DNA of 64,000 nt from Bernardetiaceae bacterium (GCA_025057115.1 JANWWZ010000005.1:74995-138994), one strand, 5' to 3'. Positions 27,254 through 37,159 are shown, numbered from the stretch's first letter. Translations and numbers: made by a program. Notes: generated from the sequence alone by a model not told the origin.

Positions 27254-29754
27254 TTGCCGTAAGAAATCAAGTTAGTGAACAATCTGTAAGCCCCCGAAAC
27301 GCCTGCAGGTAATTGTCTAAAAAATGCGTAACCAGTGTAAATAAAGGCGCCTTTTCCGTAGCGAGCAAAGAGCAATCCTCCGGGCAGGGGAGGGTCGTTG
27401 CCATCGGCGCAAGCAAGAATAGTTTCATAGCGGTTATCCCAGTGGTCGGCAAAATACAAACCGCGTTCTTGCACCCAGTCTCTGAAATCTTCTTGGGTGA
27501 TTTTGTTGGGATAATTCAACAAAGGATGATGAGGCTGAAGAAAAGTAACGGGCGCGTCTTCCAAGGTAACTCTTTGGCGTGAAATGCGAAACGGATAAGG
27601 ACCAATTTGATTGGTAGCCAGCCCAAAACTGATGTTATACTGCACGACCAAGGTGCCGCCTTTTTCTACGTATTCTAACAAACGCGGGCTATGAAACTTA
27701 ATCCGCGAACGCGCATTGTAAGCCCTAACGCCAGTAATAATTGCATCGAACTGAGAAAGATCTGTATTGTCAAAATTTTCGTCAGTCAAGTGCACTACTT
27801 GATAGCCAATTTGTCGCAAACTGGCGGGAATTTCATCGCCAGCTCCATCGTAGTAGCCAATTAACTGCCCGCGTTTTTGAATTTCTAGTTTGACCACCTT
27901 GGCAGAAGCAATAGGAAAAAGCAATTGGATAGGAATATGGGGATAGTTGATTTCTTCTCTTCCGTAAGCGGGCTGACCGTTGATAAGCACGCCTATTTCC
28001 GCCGTAACTGCTTGAGAAGGAGGAAATAGCTGGAAGCTAACGGTTTGTTCTTGCTCTTTGGCTTCCAGCGAAAAGGCAATGCTCTCGGGATGGCTGCCCC
28101 ATCCTTGAGGCAGTTGCAGAGATACCTGACCACTAACTTTAGACCGACCTGCTTTCAGTGTAATGTCAACTTGCTTGGGTTGCTGGTCTGGAAATATATA
28201 CACCTTGTCGGCAATGTTAGCCGTTACAGCAGGTGCAATAGCAAAGGGTCGGTAGCGTTCTCCATCTACGCGGTGGGTCCATTTGTACATGATGGGAATG
28301 CGATACGTGAGCAATACGCCGTTGAGTTCTACTCCAAACAAAGCCGTATGCAGCGGAGGATTTTCAGGAAGCCCTACCAAAGACCAGTCGTTTACTTGGT
28401 ACATGCCCTTGCATAGGGGCTTAACCAGCCAATAAGGTTGCGAAATGGGCAATTTGTCTGACAAACGACGCTTTTCTCTGACAATGATAGGAATGTTATT
28501 AGCCAGTAATTCATTTCGGTTAACTTTTTCTGCATCATTGTAGTTAAAATTTTGTTCAAACTCGGGGTGATACATCCGCCAGCGAAAAGGCAGAGGACTG
28601 CGATTGAGAACCGTGATGGTAGTTTGGATGCTATCCCCTGCTACGGCGGAGTAATCCTCAGCTACAATTTCAAACCATAGCCCAGCGCATTGCCGAATTA
28701 CTTCTTTGAGTTCTTCTTTTTTTACTGCTAGCCAATAGGCTTCCTCATCGCTAAGGGCTTGCCAATTCTGCATCAGGGAATAGGCTTGCAAGAGCAGAGG
28801 TACAATAGCAGCGGGATCTTCTGGCTTAAATTGAGCAACGGCTTTGCCAAGTATATTGCCAATTTTTTCGCCTTTTTTGATGCGTTTCCAAGTAGTGGTA
28901 ATACCTTCAAAAAGGTCGTTTTGGGCTCGGCTGCCCATGAGGTGTTGGAGGTATTCCATGCGCGAGCCGCGTTCTTTAGCAGCGCCAAAACCTTGACTCT
29001 TATGCTGGCTGCGGCTTTCCATAGCAATGTCGTAGTAGCTTTCCCCTAGCAGGGGGCTGTAAGTACCCACGTCCATAGCCAAAAACTCCTTTTCGTCGAT
29101 CTTGGCTGTGTCGCCTACGCCACGCCATTTATTCCACAGCAGGCGCTTGGGTTGCCAAGGTCGAACATAAGTGAGTTGCTCGGGAAAGGCATCTGCTCTG
29201 CCAGCCAGGCGAAAGGCTTCTTCAGCAAGGAGAGCGGAAGCGGTGTGATGTCCATGTCCACCGCTGCCGTCGGTTGGAAAGCGGGTAATCAGTACATCAG
29301 GGCGAAATTTGCGGATAACCCAGACGATATCGGCAAGGACGCGGGTGCTATCCCACAGCAGCATCGTTTCGCGGGCATTGCGCGAATAGCCAAAATCGTT
29401 AGCAGTGGTAAAGAACTGTTCTCCCCCATCGATGCTCCGAGCCGCTAACAGTTCTTGAGTGCGAAGAACACCCAACAAATGCCCTTGTTCACTACCTATG
29501 AGATTTTGTCCTCCATCGCCCCGCGTCAGGGACAGATAAGCGGTCTTGTAGTGCTTGTGTTTAGCAAGATAGGCGATCAAGCGGGTATTTTCATCGTCGG
29601 GGTGAGCGGCAATGTACAACACTGAACCTAAAGTGAGCAGTTTTTTAAGGGCAATTTGCAACTCCCCTGAGTGCATAGGCTTGAGTGCTTGCCCATAAAC
29701 AAGCGCCTGCAGTGCACCTGCTAAAAGAAAGCCAATCCATGAAAGTTTTTTCAT
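27250..29754 (-). CDS. PIG-L family deacetylase, secreted multi-domain form
   Basis: 834 aa. The signal peptide (MKKLSWIGFLLAGALQALVYG) is followed by the PIG-L/LmbE Zn-binding motif AAHPDDENTR and the second His cluster GGHGHHTASALLAEEAF. A long beta-rich middle region and a C-terminal GATase-like domain (FDAIITGVRAYNAR ... GGTLVVQYN) follow. This large form is common in Bacteroidota. It probably N-deacetylates an amino-sugar conjugate in the envelope; the substrate is unknown. It is translationally coupled to the small membrane gene. Confidence 0.9.
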   Translation of the reverse strand: MKKLSWIGFLLAGALQALVYGQALKPMHSGELQIALKKLLTLGSVLYIAAHPDDENTRLIAYLAKHKHYKTAYLSLTRGDGGQNLIGSEQGHLLGVLRTQELLAARSIDGGEQFFTTANDFGYSRNARETMLLWDSTRVLADIVWVIRKFRPDVLITRFPTDGSGGHGHHTASALLAEEAFRLAGRADAFPEQLTYVRPWQPKRLLWNKWRGVGDTAKIDEKEFLAMDVGTYSPLLGESYYDIAMESRSQHKSQGFGAAKERGSRMEYLQHLMGSRAQNDLFEGITTTWKRIKKGEKIGNILGKAVAQFKPEDPAAIVPLLLQAYSLMQNWQALSDEEAYWLAVKKEELKEVIRQCAGLWFEIVAEDYSAVAGDSIQTTITVLNRSPLPFRWRMYHPEFEQNFNYNDAEKVNRNELLANNIPIIVREKRRLSDKLPISQPYWLVKPLCKGMYQVNDWSLVGLPENPPLHTALFGVELNGVLLTYRIPIMYKWTHRVDGERYRPFAIAPAVTANIADKVYIFPDQQPKQVDITLKAGRSKVSGQVSLQLPQGWGSHPESIAFSLEAKEQEQTVSFQLFPPSQAVTAEIGVLINGQPAYGREEINYPHIPIQLLFPIASAKVVKLEIQKRGQLIGYYDGAGDEIPASLRQIGYQVVHLTDENFDNTDLSQFDAIITGVRAYNARSRIKFHSPRLLEYVEKGGTLVVQYNISFGLATNQIGPYPFRISRQRVTLEDAPVTFLQPHHPLLNYPNKITQEDFRDWVQERGLYFADHWDNRYETILACADGNDPPLPGGLLFARYGKGAFIYTGYAFFRQLPAGVSGAYRLFTNLISYGK

Positions 29755-29897
29755 TACTTCTTTCGCTTATAGCAAAGCGAAATTAAACGCTTGCTTGCAA
29801 TCCTGCACGTAGTCCAAGGACGAGTAAGGGTAGTGTTTTTAGATGAAAATTAACCTTTCTTGCCAGCAATAGAACTTTTTGGCGTTGCGTGCAAGTG

Positions 29898-30011
29898 CTA
29901 GGCGTGTGCCACTTGCAGTAGTTTCTTTATCTGCTTGATATGCTCCCCTTTGGTAGCAATTTCACCCGTTTGCGTTTTCCATTTGTGCCCTCTACGATAG
30001 CTTAGTAACAC
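29898..30011 (-). CDS. Possible 37-residue basic peptide downstream of the DUF2911 gene
   Basis: A GTG-initiated frame that begins 12 bases after the DUF2911 stop and is in the same frame as it. The product is basic (LLSYRRGHKWKTQTGEI... KQIKKLLQ). It could be a small gene, a stop-codon read-through extension or chance. The amino-acid pattern looks protein-like, but I recognise no family. Confidence 0.25.
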   Translation of the reverse strand: MLLSYRRGHKWKTQTGEIATKGEHIKQIKKLLQVAHA

Positions 30012-30023
30012 TTCTCTTAAAAT

Positions 30024-30620
30024 TCACTCTGCTTCTTCTATTGGAAAGGCAAGTTGCACGTTTTCCCACATGAAAACCACCTTTGCCATGGATGGCCCTT
30101 GAGGTTTGCACTGAAAAGTAAGGCGCCAGACTGTATCAGAGAGTACCTGCGGCACGAGAGAAAACCTCAGCACTTCTGCAGTTTCATCGTAGAGCTTGTT
30201 AGAGTTTTTCCAATGGTGATTGAGCAAGACCGTCCATTTCTTTGGAGAGGGTATCACAAAAATGCCGTAAGTTCCTGCTGCTATCCATTGTCCGTTGATT
30301 TTCATGGATCTTTCAAAGTTAATAGCTGGTGCGTGAGGCATCTGAGTTCCCCATACTTCTTCGTAGGGAACTACGCCTCCCCATAAAGGCTTGCCTTCTG
30401 GTAGCTTGGGAGAGTAGTATCGAATAGCTACTGTAGTTTGTCCTACCCTAAGCGAAGTTTCGCGCAGCAAACTATCCTTTGCCATGTCTTTTTGATAGGG
30501 GTTATCAATGGGATCTAATGGCTCTACTCGGAAACTAATGACTTTGGGGGATTTGCTCTCTGGTTTAGAAGAACATGCTGCCAGTAAGCACAAGCAACTT
30601 AAAATTAACGTCTTATGCAT
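30024..30620 (-). CDS. DUF2911 lipoprotein
   Basis: 198 aa with a lipobox at LLAAC. DUF2911 signatures are present: VAIRYYSPKLPEGKPLWGG, then VPYEEVWGTQMPHAPAINF, then AAGTYGIFVIPSPKKW. These proteins are periplasmic or outer-membrane lipoproteins of unknown function, common in Bacteroidota. The start overlaps the rdgB end by 16 bases, so the two are probably co-transcribed. Confidence 0.88.
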   Translation of the reverse strand: MHKTLILSCLCLLAACSSKPESKSPKVISFRVEPLDPIDNPYQKDMAKDSLLRETSLRVGQTTVAIRYYSPKLPEGKPLWGGVVPYEEVWGTQMPHAPAINFERSMKINGQWIAAGTYGIFVIPSPKKWTVLLNHHWKNSNKLYDETAEVLRFSLVPQVLSDTVWRLTFQCKPQGPSMAKVVFMWENVQLAFPIEEAE

Positions 30621-31198
30621 GGGTGGTTATGGAGAAAGTTGAGGAAAGCATCCAAAGCGCGGCGGCGATGGCTAACTTGATTTTTTTCTTGAAGAGACAT
30701 TTGTGCAAACGTCAAATGATGTCCTTCGGGTTGGAAAATGGGGTCATAGCCGAATCCTTGTTCTCCGCGAGGGACTGGTGTGATCCAACCTGATACAGTG
30801 CCAGTAAAGGTATGCAACTCTCCATGGGGCAATATGAGAGCTATAACGGTTCGGAATTGGGCTTTCCTGTTGCTGATTCCTTGCAACTCCTTCAAAAGGC
30901 GTTCAATATTAGCTTTGGTATCAGGAGGTATGCCAGCATAGTGAGCCGAGTGCACTCCAGGGGCTCCATTGAGGGCATCCACTTCTAAACCACTATCTTC
31001 GGCAAAGCAAGCCATGCCGTAGCGCTGCCAGACGTAGCGCGCCTTGCAAATAGCATTTCCTGCAATGGTAGAAGCAGTTTCTGGAAGTTCTTCCCTACAG
31101 CCGATCTCATCTAAAGTAAGCAATTGAAAAGCATCGCCCAATATGTGAGCTATTTCCCGATGCTTATGCGGGTTGCGAGAAGCAAAGCAAAGCTTCAT
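30605..31198 (-). CDS. rdgB: XTP/dITP pyrophosphatase (RdgB/HAM1)
   Basis: 197 aa. It begins with the family signature LCFASRNPHKHREI. Next come FAEDSGLEVDALNGAPGVHSA, holding the catalytic Asp, and GEQGFGYDPIF, then SHRRRALDAF near the end. It hydrolyses non-canonical purine nucleoside triphosphates to keep them out of DNA. Its ATG overlaps the FKBP stop (ATGA). Confidence 0.95.
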   Translation of the reverse strand: MKLCFASRNPHKHREIAHILGDAFQLLTLDEIGCREELPETASTIAGNAICKARYVWQRYGMACFAEDSGLEVDALNGAPGVHSAHYAGIPPDTKANIERLLKELQGISNRKAQFRTVIALILPHGELHTFTGTVSGWITPVPRGEQGFGYDPIFQPEGHHLTFAQMSLQEKNQVSHRRRALDAFLNFLHNHPCIRR

Positions 31199-31716
31199 GG
31201 TTGGCGTACGATGGCAACTATTTCTATGTCAAAAATAAGGATGGCATGAGGAGGTACTACTGTTTGACGAGTAGCTTGGTCCATAAATCCATTTACCCCG
31301 TAAGCCAGTCGGGAGGGGATCACCAGCAAGGCGCGTTCTCCTGGGCGCATTAGTTGGAGTCCTTCAGTCCATCCAGCAATGACGGGGGTTCGTCCAAGGC
31401 GCACCCCAAAAGGTTGCCCGCGAAAGCGGCTGCTGTCGAAAACTTTGCCATACAGCACACTGCCTGTGTAGTGCACTGCTACTGAATCATTTAAACGCGG
31501 TGGCTGTCCACTTCCTGCCACTTGCGGAATGTGAACCAACCCAGAAGGAGTGCGCTGGAAATTAGTAATGTTGTTTTCTGCTAACCAGTCGCTAATAATG
31601 CGGTCTTCTCTTTCGCGCTGGTTTTCCGAGCTAATGGTGGACATTTTCTTGCATGCTGGCAAAGCCATCACCAGCCCTATCAGCATTCCCATCCAAGCCA
31701 AGCGCGTCCATTTCAT
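31195..31716 (-). CDS. FKBP-type peptidyl-prolyl isomerase lipoprotein
   Basis: 173 aa from the ATG at 31716; upstream codons of the same frame run into argS coding sequence. The signal peptide ends with a lipobox at ALPAC. The FKBP domain shows VHYTGSVLYGKVFDSSRFRG, VIAGWTEGLQLMRPGERALL and IPSRLAYG. It probably assists folding in the envelope. Its stop overlaps the rdgB start. Confidence 0.9.
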   Translation of the reverse strand: MKWTRLAWMGMLIGLVMALPACKKMSTISSENQREREDRIISDWLAENNITNFQRTPSGLVHIPQVAGSGQPPRLNDSVAVHYTGSVLYGKVFDSSRFRGQPFGVRLGRTPVIAGWTEGLQLMRPGERALLVIPSRLAYGVNGFMDQATRQTVVPPHAILIFDIEIVAIVRQP

Positions 31717-31783
31717 AGGCATATGCCTTGCTACTGGACAAATATACGTTGAATGCCACTGCTGCCAAAGAGATGCTAATAAA

Positions 31784-33604
31784 TTACATTCGCTCAGGAG
31801 CTTGAATGCCCAACAGATGCAACGCTGCGCGAAGCACTCTTGCCGTTTGCGCCGAAAGCTCAATGCGAAAGTGGCGGCGAAGCAAGTCAGGTTCATTGAA
31901 AATAGATAGCTCAGCATAAAAACGACTGTAAGCTTTGGCAAGCTCATAGGCATAACTGGCTATCACGGAAGGAGCATACTCTTGTGCGGCTTCTTTGACC
32001 CGCTGGGGATAAAACTGCAGCAACTCAATAAGCTCAATTTCCTGCTGAGAAAGTTGCTCTAAAGCTCTTAGAGTTTCTAGAGAATAACTAATGCCTTCCA
32101 AGCTAGCTCGGCGAAGAATGGCGGCAATTTTAGCGTGAGTATATTGGAGATAAACACCCGTATCGCCCTGAAAATCAATAGATTCTTCGGGGTTAAAAAG
32201 CATTTTTTTCCTAGGGTCCACTCGCAAGAGATAGTATTTCAAAGCCCCCAGCGCTAGCATTTGATACAAAGCCTCTGCTTGGGCATTGTCGAAGTCATCT
32301 ATTTTGCCGAGCTCTCGGGTGCGCTGGCGAGCAATCTGTACCATTTCTTCTATCAAATCATCGGCATCCACCACAGTTCCTTCTCGGCTTTTCATTTTAC
32401 CTGAAGGCAACTCTACCATCCCATAGGAAAGGTGAAAAATGCCATCAGCGTAGCTTCTGCCCAATTTTTGCAAAATGAGTTTGAGCACTTTAAAATGGTA
32501 ATCTTGTTCATTACCCACTACGTAGATGGATTTTTGCATGGGGAAATCGGCATATTTCATATCAGCCGTTCCGAGGTCTTGGGTAATGTAAACGGAAGTA
32601 CCGTCAGCGCGGAGAAGAAGTTTTTGATCTAACCCTTCTGAAGTCAGGTCTATCCATACTGAGCCATCTTCCTTTTTAAAAAAAATGCCTTTAGCAAGCC
32701 CTTCTTCAACCACTGCTTTGCCTAGCAAATAGGTCTGGCTTTCGTAGTAAGTTTTGTCAAACTCCACACCCATTTTGCGGTAAGTAGCCTCAAATCCTTC
32801 ATAGACCCAGCTGTTCATAGTGCGCCATAGCTGTAGCGTGGAGGGGTCGCCTTCTTCCCACTTGCGCAGCATTTGCTGGGCTTCAAGCAACCAAGGCGAT
32901 TCCTTAGCGGCTTTTTCTGCTAACGTTTCTGGATTTTCATCGGGGAAAATGTTTTTGTATTGCTCAAATAGTTCGGCGGTAGCTTTCTTGTTTTCCTGCT
33001 CAAAGAGAACGTAGTAATTACCTACGAAATGGTCGCCTTTGATGCCTGTGGTGTGTGGAGTTTCACCTTTGCCAAACTTTTGGTAAGCGAGCATGGATTT
33101 GCAAATATGTATCCCGCGGTCGTTGACTAGATTTACTTTCATGACTTGGTAGCCATTGGCTTTGAGAATATTTGCCAGCGAATCGCCCAAAAAAATATTG
33201 CGCATATGCCCCAAATGAAGCGGCTTGTTAGTGTTTGGCGAGGCGTACTCCACCATTACTTTTTCTCCATTAGAGGGAAACACGCCATAGTTTTCTTGCT
33301 GGGCAAGCTGAATCAGGGTTTCAATCCAAAGCCGATGGGAGAAAGAAAGATTCAAAAATCCCTTGATGACATTAAACTTAGCTATTTGAGCGTGATGGCT
33401 ACACAAGTACTCTCCTATAGCTTTTCCCAATGCCTCTGGAGTTTCTTTGACCTTTTTCAAAAAGGGAAAAACAATGAGGGTAAGGTCGCCTTCAAATTCT
33501 TTGCGAGTGGTCTGAAAAGTAATTTCACTTTCACTTATCGAGAGGCTGTATTTGTCTGCAAAAAACTGCACAACCGTAGGCACGAGTACTTGCGCAACGT
33601 TCAT
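31784..33604 (-). CDS. argS: Arginyl-tRNA synthetase
   Basis: 606 aa. An N-terminal additional domain is followed by the class I signature HLGHMRN within ASPNTNKPLHLGHMRN. The KMSK position reads KMKSREGTVV, as in many ArgRS. The C-terminal anticodon-binding DALR domain ends in HLLGIQAPERM, the typical ArgRS terminus. It charges tRNA-Arg. An AGGAG lies 5 bases before the ATG, and a TAACTTTG -7 box is about 23 bases upstream. Confidence 0.96.
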   Translation of the reverse strand: MNVAQVLVPTVVQFFADKYSLSISESEITFQTTRKEFEGDLTLIVFPFLKKVKETPEALGKAIGEYLCSHHAQIAKFNVIKGFLNLSFSHRLWIETLIQLAQQENYGVFPSNGEKVMVEYASPNTNKPLHLGHMRNIFLGDSLANILKANGYQVMKVNLVNDRGIHICKSMLAYQKFGKGETPHTTGIKGDHFVGNYYVLFEQENKKATAELFEQYKNIFPDENPETLAEKAAKESPWLLEAQQMLRKWEEGDPSTLQLWRTMNSWVYEGFEATYRKMGVEFDKTYYESQTYLLGKAVVEEGLAKGIFFKKEDGSVWIDLTSEGLDQKLLLRADGTSVYITQDLGTADMKYADFPMQKSIYVVGNEQDYHFKVLKLILQKLGRSYADGIFHLSYGMVELPSGKMKSREGTVVDADDLIEEMVQIARQRTRELGKIDDFDNAQAEALYQMLALGALKYYLLRVDPRKKMLFNPEESIDFQGDTGVYLQYTHAKIAAILRRASLEGISYSLETLRALEQLSQQEIELIELLQFYPQRVKEAAQEYAPSVIASYAYELAKAYSRFYAELSIFNEPDLLRRHFRIELSAQTARVLRAALHLLGIQAPERM

Positions 33605-33626
33605 AGCTCCTGATGAAATGCGGCTG

Positions 33627-33634
33627 CAAAGTTA
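33627..33634 (-). promoter_or_regulatory. Candidate -7 box for argS
   Basis: The minus strand reads TAACTTTG, an exact TAnnTTTG match, about 23 bases before the argS ATG. A TTG lies 23 bases further up, slightly farther than the usual spacing. Confidence 0.4.
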
Positions 33635-33717
33635 GCAGAAAGCAGCAGAAATGTTTTCAAGGCAGCTTGCAAGAGAAATTTTTGCCATTTAGAAAAAAAA
33701 TATTGCTTCGATTAAAT

Positions 33718-35214
33718 TTATTGGACTATTTTGCTCCAGTTCATCGTTCTTCTTACAGCCTCTTGCCAGCCGTGGTAGCGCTTTTCGGCTTCGTAGCTAT
33801 TCATTTGTGGGCGGAAAGTAGTTTCTACTTTCCAAAGTTGAGCAATTTGGTCTTTGGTCCAAAGCCCGATTCCTGCCCCCGCAAGGAAAGCTGCCCCTCG
33901 GGCAGCGGTTTCAATCACCTCGGGACGTTGCACTTCCACCCCTAAAATATCAGCTTGAAACTGCATGAGCAAATTATTAGCAGCCGCACCTCCATCAACG
34001 CGAAGGGTTTTCAGGGCTAGCCCGTCGTCTTTGGTCATGGCATCGAGCACGTCGCGAGTTTGGAAAGCTAACGATTCTAAAGTAGCTCTAATCAGGTGGG
34101 CTTTAGTAGTGCCGCGAGTCAGCCCAAAGATAGCCCCGCGAGCATACATATCCCAGTAAGGAGTACCCAACCCTGCAAAGGCAGGCACGACATATACTCC
34201 TTCAGAGTGAGGCACTTTAGAAGCAAAATACTCCGAGTCAGCGGCATGGTCGATGAGTTTGAGCCCGTCGCGCAACCATTGGACAGCTGCCCCTGCAATA
34301 AACACACTGCCTTCTAAAGCATATTCTATTTGCTGGTCAATACCCCAAGCAATAGTGGTAATTAACCCGTGTTTAGATCTGACTGGAGTTTTGCCTGTGT
34401 GCTTGAGCAAAAAACAACCTGTTCCGTAGGTATTTTTCGCCATGCCTGCTTGGAAACAAGCATGCCCAAAAAGGGCTGCTTGCTGATCGCCTGCCACACC
34501 TGCAATAGGGATTTCTGCTCCCTCAAACAGGGACTTATCAGCAATCTCTAATATTCCTGCTGAGGAGCACACCTCTGGAAGCATAGCTCTCGGTATATTG
34601 AAATACTCAAGCAAAGTTGCATCCCACTCTAATTTGTGGATGTTATAAAGCATGGTCCGAGAGGCATTGGAATAGTCGGTAACGTGTAGCCAACCTTTGG
34701 TTAAGTTCCAAATTAGCCAGGAATCGATAGTGCCAAATAGCACTTGCCCAGCTTGGGCTTTTTGACGCACATGGGGGAAGTGCTCTAAAATCCAGTGTAG
34801 TTTGGTAGCTGAAAAATAAGCATCTGCTACCAGCCCTGTGTTTTGGCGAATGTAGGACTCCAGTCCTTCGGCTTTGAGCTTATCGCACAGACTGGCAGTT
34901 CGCCTATCCTGCCATACGATAGCATTACATACGGGCTGCCCTGTTTTTTTATCCCACACTACAGTAGTTTCCCGCTGGTTAGTAATACCAATGGCAGCAA
35001 TGTCTGAAAACTTTAAAAAAGCTGCTTGCAAGGCATCTCTGATAGTTTGCAGCTGAGTATTCCAAATTTCTATAGGGTCGTGTTCTACCCAGCCTGGTTG
35101 GGGGTATATCTGTCGGAATTCTTTTTGTCCTATGCTGACTATGCGCCCTTGCTGGTCAAAAATAATACTGCGACAGCTAGTAGTGCCTTGGTCGAGACTT
35201 AAGATGTATTTCAT
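33718..35214 (-). CDS. glpK: Glycerol kinase
   Basis: 498 aa, the standard length. The FGGY-family N-terminus [18 protein letters not shown] is present. The first FGGY-type motif is covered by [11 protein letters not shown] and [12 protein letters not shown], and the second by [17 protein letters not shown] and [20 protein letters not shown]. It phosphorylates glycerol to sn-glycerol-3-phosphate. No glpF or glpD is adjacent. The gene starts 3 bases after the DUF3365-like gene. Confidence 0.96.
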   Translation of the reverse strand: MKYILSLDQGTTSCRSIIFDQQGRIVSIGQKEFRQIYPQPGWVEHDPIEIWNTQLQTIRDALQAAFLKFSDIAAIGITNQRETTVVWDKKTGQPVCNAIVWQDRRTASLCDKLKAEGLESYIRQNTGLVADAYFSATKLHWILEHFPHVRQKAQAGQVLFGTIDSWLIWNLTKGWLHVTDYSNASRTMLYNIHKLEWDATLLEYFNIPRAMLPEVCSSAGILEIADKSLFEGAEIPIAGVAGDQQAALFGHACFQAGMAKNTYGTGCFLLKHTGKTPVRSKHGLITTIAWGIDQQIEYALEGSVFIAGAAVQWLRDGLKLIDHAADSEYFASKVPHSEGVYVVPAFAGLGTPYWDMYARGAIFGLTRGTTKAHLIRATLESLAFQTRDVLDAMTKDDGLALKTLRVDGGAAANNLLMQFQADILGVEVQRPEVIETAARGAAFLAGAGIGLWTKDQIAQLWKVETTFRPQMNSYEAEKRYHGWQEAVRRTMNWSKIVQ

Positions 35215-35217
35215 AAC

Positions 35218-35718
35218 TCAAAGCCGACGGATTATCTCTTTCTTGCTTAAGATGATGCTCCACATGCCCACAAAATTGCCTTTTTGCACTATTGGAACGG
35301 TGTAGAGCAAATTTCCATCCTCTAACTTTTGGATGTTTTCACTTAGAGCAATATTTTGCTTTAGATTGTATTGGTAGGCTTGCCATACGGCAGCTATTTT
35401 AGGCGGCAAGTCGGTTTCAGAGCGGCATATAAAGCGATAATCAGTTATCACCTCGCTTTTCAAAGCGCCATTAATGCGCACACTATCGCAATTGCCTGAA
35501 GGGGGAATATATAAAATGGAACTCAATTGAGCGGCTGCTTTGCTGCCTTCCTCCATCGCCGCTGCCATGAGTTGAGAGTCTGTGACGCGTTTGAGTTTGC
35601 GGGCGCGCATTTCTCGAGCAAGAGCAGTGCGGTCAGTGCGATCTTCGGCAGGGCTACAGTGTAACAGCCCTACCAAGCTTCCTAATAAGCCCGCCTTAAA
35701 GATCCATTTCATGCTCAT
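35218..35718 (-). CDS. Lipoprotein, possibly DUF3365-related
   Basis: 166 aa. The signal peptide has a lipobox-like LLHC. The body contains RKLKRVTDSQLMAAAMEEGSKA and a C-terminal beta region (LLYTVPIVQKGNFVGMWSI) resembling DUF3365/Tll0287-like sensor domains. The assignment is tentative. Its ATG overlaps the NifU stop (ATGA), so it belongs to the mrp-nifU-glpK transcript. Confidence 0.6.
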   Translation of the reverse strand: MSMKWIFKAGLLGSLVGLLHCSPAEDRTDRTALAREMRARKLKRVTDSQLMAAAMEEGSKAAAQLSSILYIPPSGNCDSVRINGALKSEVITDYRFICRSETDLPPKIAAVWQAYQYNLKQNIALSENIQKLEDGNLLYTVPIVQKGNFVGMWSIILSKKEIIRRL

Positions 35719-35990
35719 GCTGCAGAACCTGCATGAATTGCAATGACGGATTTGATTTCAGGAGCCTCTTTAATAATTGCTTGCTCTATGCCTGCTTTCA
35801 TGGTCATGGCTGACATAGGGCAAGAACTACAAGAGCCCAGTAGTTCAAGGACAACGGTATTTTCTGGCGTAATGTCGCGTATCTTTACATTGCCGCCATC
35901 AGCCTCCAGATAGGGGCGAATGCTATCTAGTGCCTTTTCTACTTTAGTCATTAATTCCTTGCGGACTTCTGTTTCCATATCTACCTTCAT
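35715..35990 (-). CDS. NifU C-terminal-domain iron-sulfur scaffold protein
   Basis: 91 aa, or 78 if the ATG at 35951 is used. It matches the NifU-like scaffold: IRPYLEADGGNVKI, then LGSCSSCPMSAMTMK with the paired CxxC cysteines. I kept the start at 35990 because a GGAAG lies 6 bases before it. It overlaps the end of mrp by 47 bases (8 with the shorter start). Together with Mrp it indicates Fe-S cluster carriage. Confidence 0.9.
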   Translation of the reverse strand: MKVDMETEVRKELMTKVEKALDSIRPYLEADGGNVKIRDITPENTVVLELLGSCSSCPMSAMTMKAGIEQAIIKEAPEIKSVIAIHAGSAA

Positions 35991-37062
35991 CGATTACTTC
36001 CATTTGAGCGTTGCGCAGGGCAATGCGTTGTGCCAATGCTGCTGCTATTTGCTTAAACGCCTTTGCCATCATATCGTTACTCATGGCAATAGGTTTGCCA
36101 CTGTCTCCTGCTTCTCTGATGCTTTGCACCAGTGGAATTTCTCCTAGAAAAGGAACTTCATTCCGCCTGGCAAGCATTTTTCCGCCATCTTTGCCAAATA
36201 AGTAATACTGATGGTCTGGCAATTCAGCAGGGGTAAAATATGACATATTTTCCACTATTCCTAAAATGGGCACATCAATAGGCTTTTGCCGAAACATAGC
36301 TAGTGCTTTTTGAGCATCGGAAAGGGCAACTTTTTGGGGCGTAGTAACAATTACTGCCCCAGTCAAGGGAACAGTTTGCACTAAAGTAAGATGGATATCG
36401 CTTGTACCAGGAGGCAGATCTACTAAGAGGTAGTCTAGCTCTCCCCATTCTGTATCGGTAATAAACTGGCGCAGGGCAGAACTTGCCATGGGTCCGCGCC
36501 ACACCACGGCATTTTCAGCAGGTGCTAGAAAACCAATGGAAAGCAGTTTAATTCCGTATTGTTCTACGGGAAGAAGATAATTGCGGTCGCCTTTGCGCAC
36601 AATGCCTGGATGAGCTGCCTCGCAATTAAACATCGTGGGGATGGAAGGACCAAAAATATCTGCATCAATAATGCCCACTTTCGCCCCTGTTTGTTCTAAT
36701 GCTATGGCAAGATTTGCCGTAACGGTAGATTTGCCTACTCCTCCTTTTCCTGAAGCAATAGCCACTATATTTTTAACTTTGGGCAACAAGGGCTCTCCGT
36801 TGCGAAGCGTGGTCACATCAGCCATAAAATGAATATGTACTTTAATGGAAGGGGAAAGATGTTGGGCAATGGCTTGCTCGCACTCCTGACGAATGACTTC
36901 TTTCAACGGACAAGCAGGAGTAGTAAGTACGATAGCAAAACGAATGGAGTCATCGGCAATTTCAACGTCGCGCACCATGCCTAAAGAGACAATATCGCGC
37001 TTTAAATCGGGCTCTTGTACATGCGAAAGGGCTCGCAAGACTTCTTTGGTAGTATAAGTCAT
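35944..37062 (-). CDS. Mrp/ApbC P-loop ATPase, iron-sulfur carrier
   Basis: 372 aa from the ATG at 37062, which aligns the start with the usual DUF59 N-terminus (EVLRALSHVQEPDLKRDIV). After this MIP18-like domain comes the deviant Walker A IASGKGGVGKSTVTANLA and the MinD/Mrp Asp switch DYLLVDLPPGTSD. The family assembles or carries Fe-S clusters. It is coupled to the NifU-domain gene downstream. Confidence 0.94.
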   Translation of the reverse strand: MTYTTKEVLRALSHVQEPDLKRDIVSLGMVRDVEIADDSIRFAIVLTTPACPLKEVIRQECEQAIAQHLSPSIKVHIHFMADVTTLRNGEPLLPKVKNIVAIASGKGGVGKSTVTANLAIALEQTGAKVGIIDADIFGPSIPTMFNCEAAHPGIVRKGDRNYLLPVEQYGIKLLSIGFLAPAENAVVWRGPMASSALRQFITDTEWGELDYLLVDLPPGTSDIHLTLVQTVPLTGAVIVTTPQKVALSDAQKALAMFRQKPIDVPILGIVENMSYFTPAELPDHQYYLFGKDGGKMLARRNEVPFLGEIPLVQSIREAGDSGKPIAMSNDMMAKAFKQIAAALAQRIALRNAQMEVIDEGRYGNRSPQGIND

Positions 37063-37139
37063 ATGCAGTCTAAAACGCATTGCAAGTTAAGGCATTTGCT
37101 TAACCATTTCTAAGCCAAATTAGTTTTAACAAAATTTGC

Positions 37140-37159
37140 ACTGTCCGATAGCGGACAGT
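37140..37159. promoter_or_regulatory. Perfect 20-base palindrome, candidate operator for the ABC exporter
   Basis: ACTGTCCG-ATAG-CGGACAGT, 8-bp perfect arms, 107 bases before the ABC ATPase start and 78 bases from the divergent mrp start. Its symmetry and position suggest a binding site for a dimeric regulator. A GG-N10-GC pair at 37242-37255 resembles a sigma-54 core but sits so close to the ATG that I do not call it. Confidence 0.45.
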
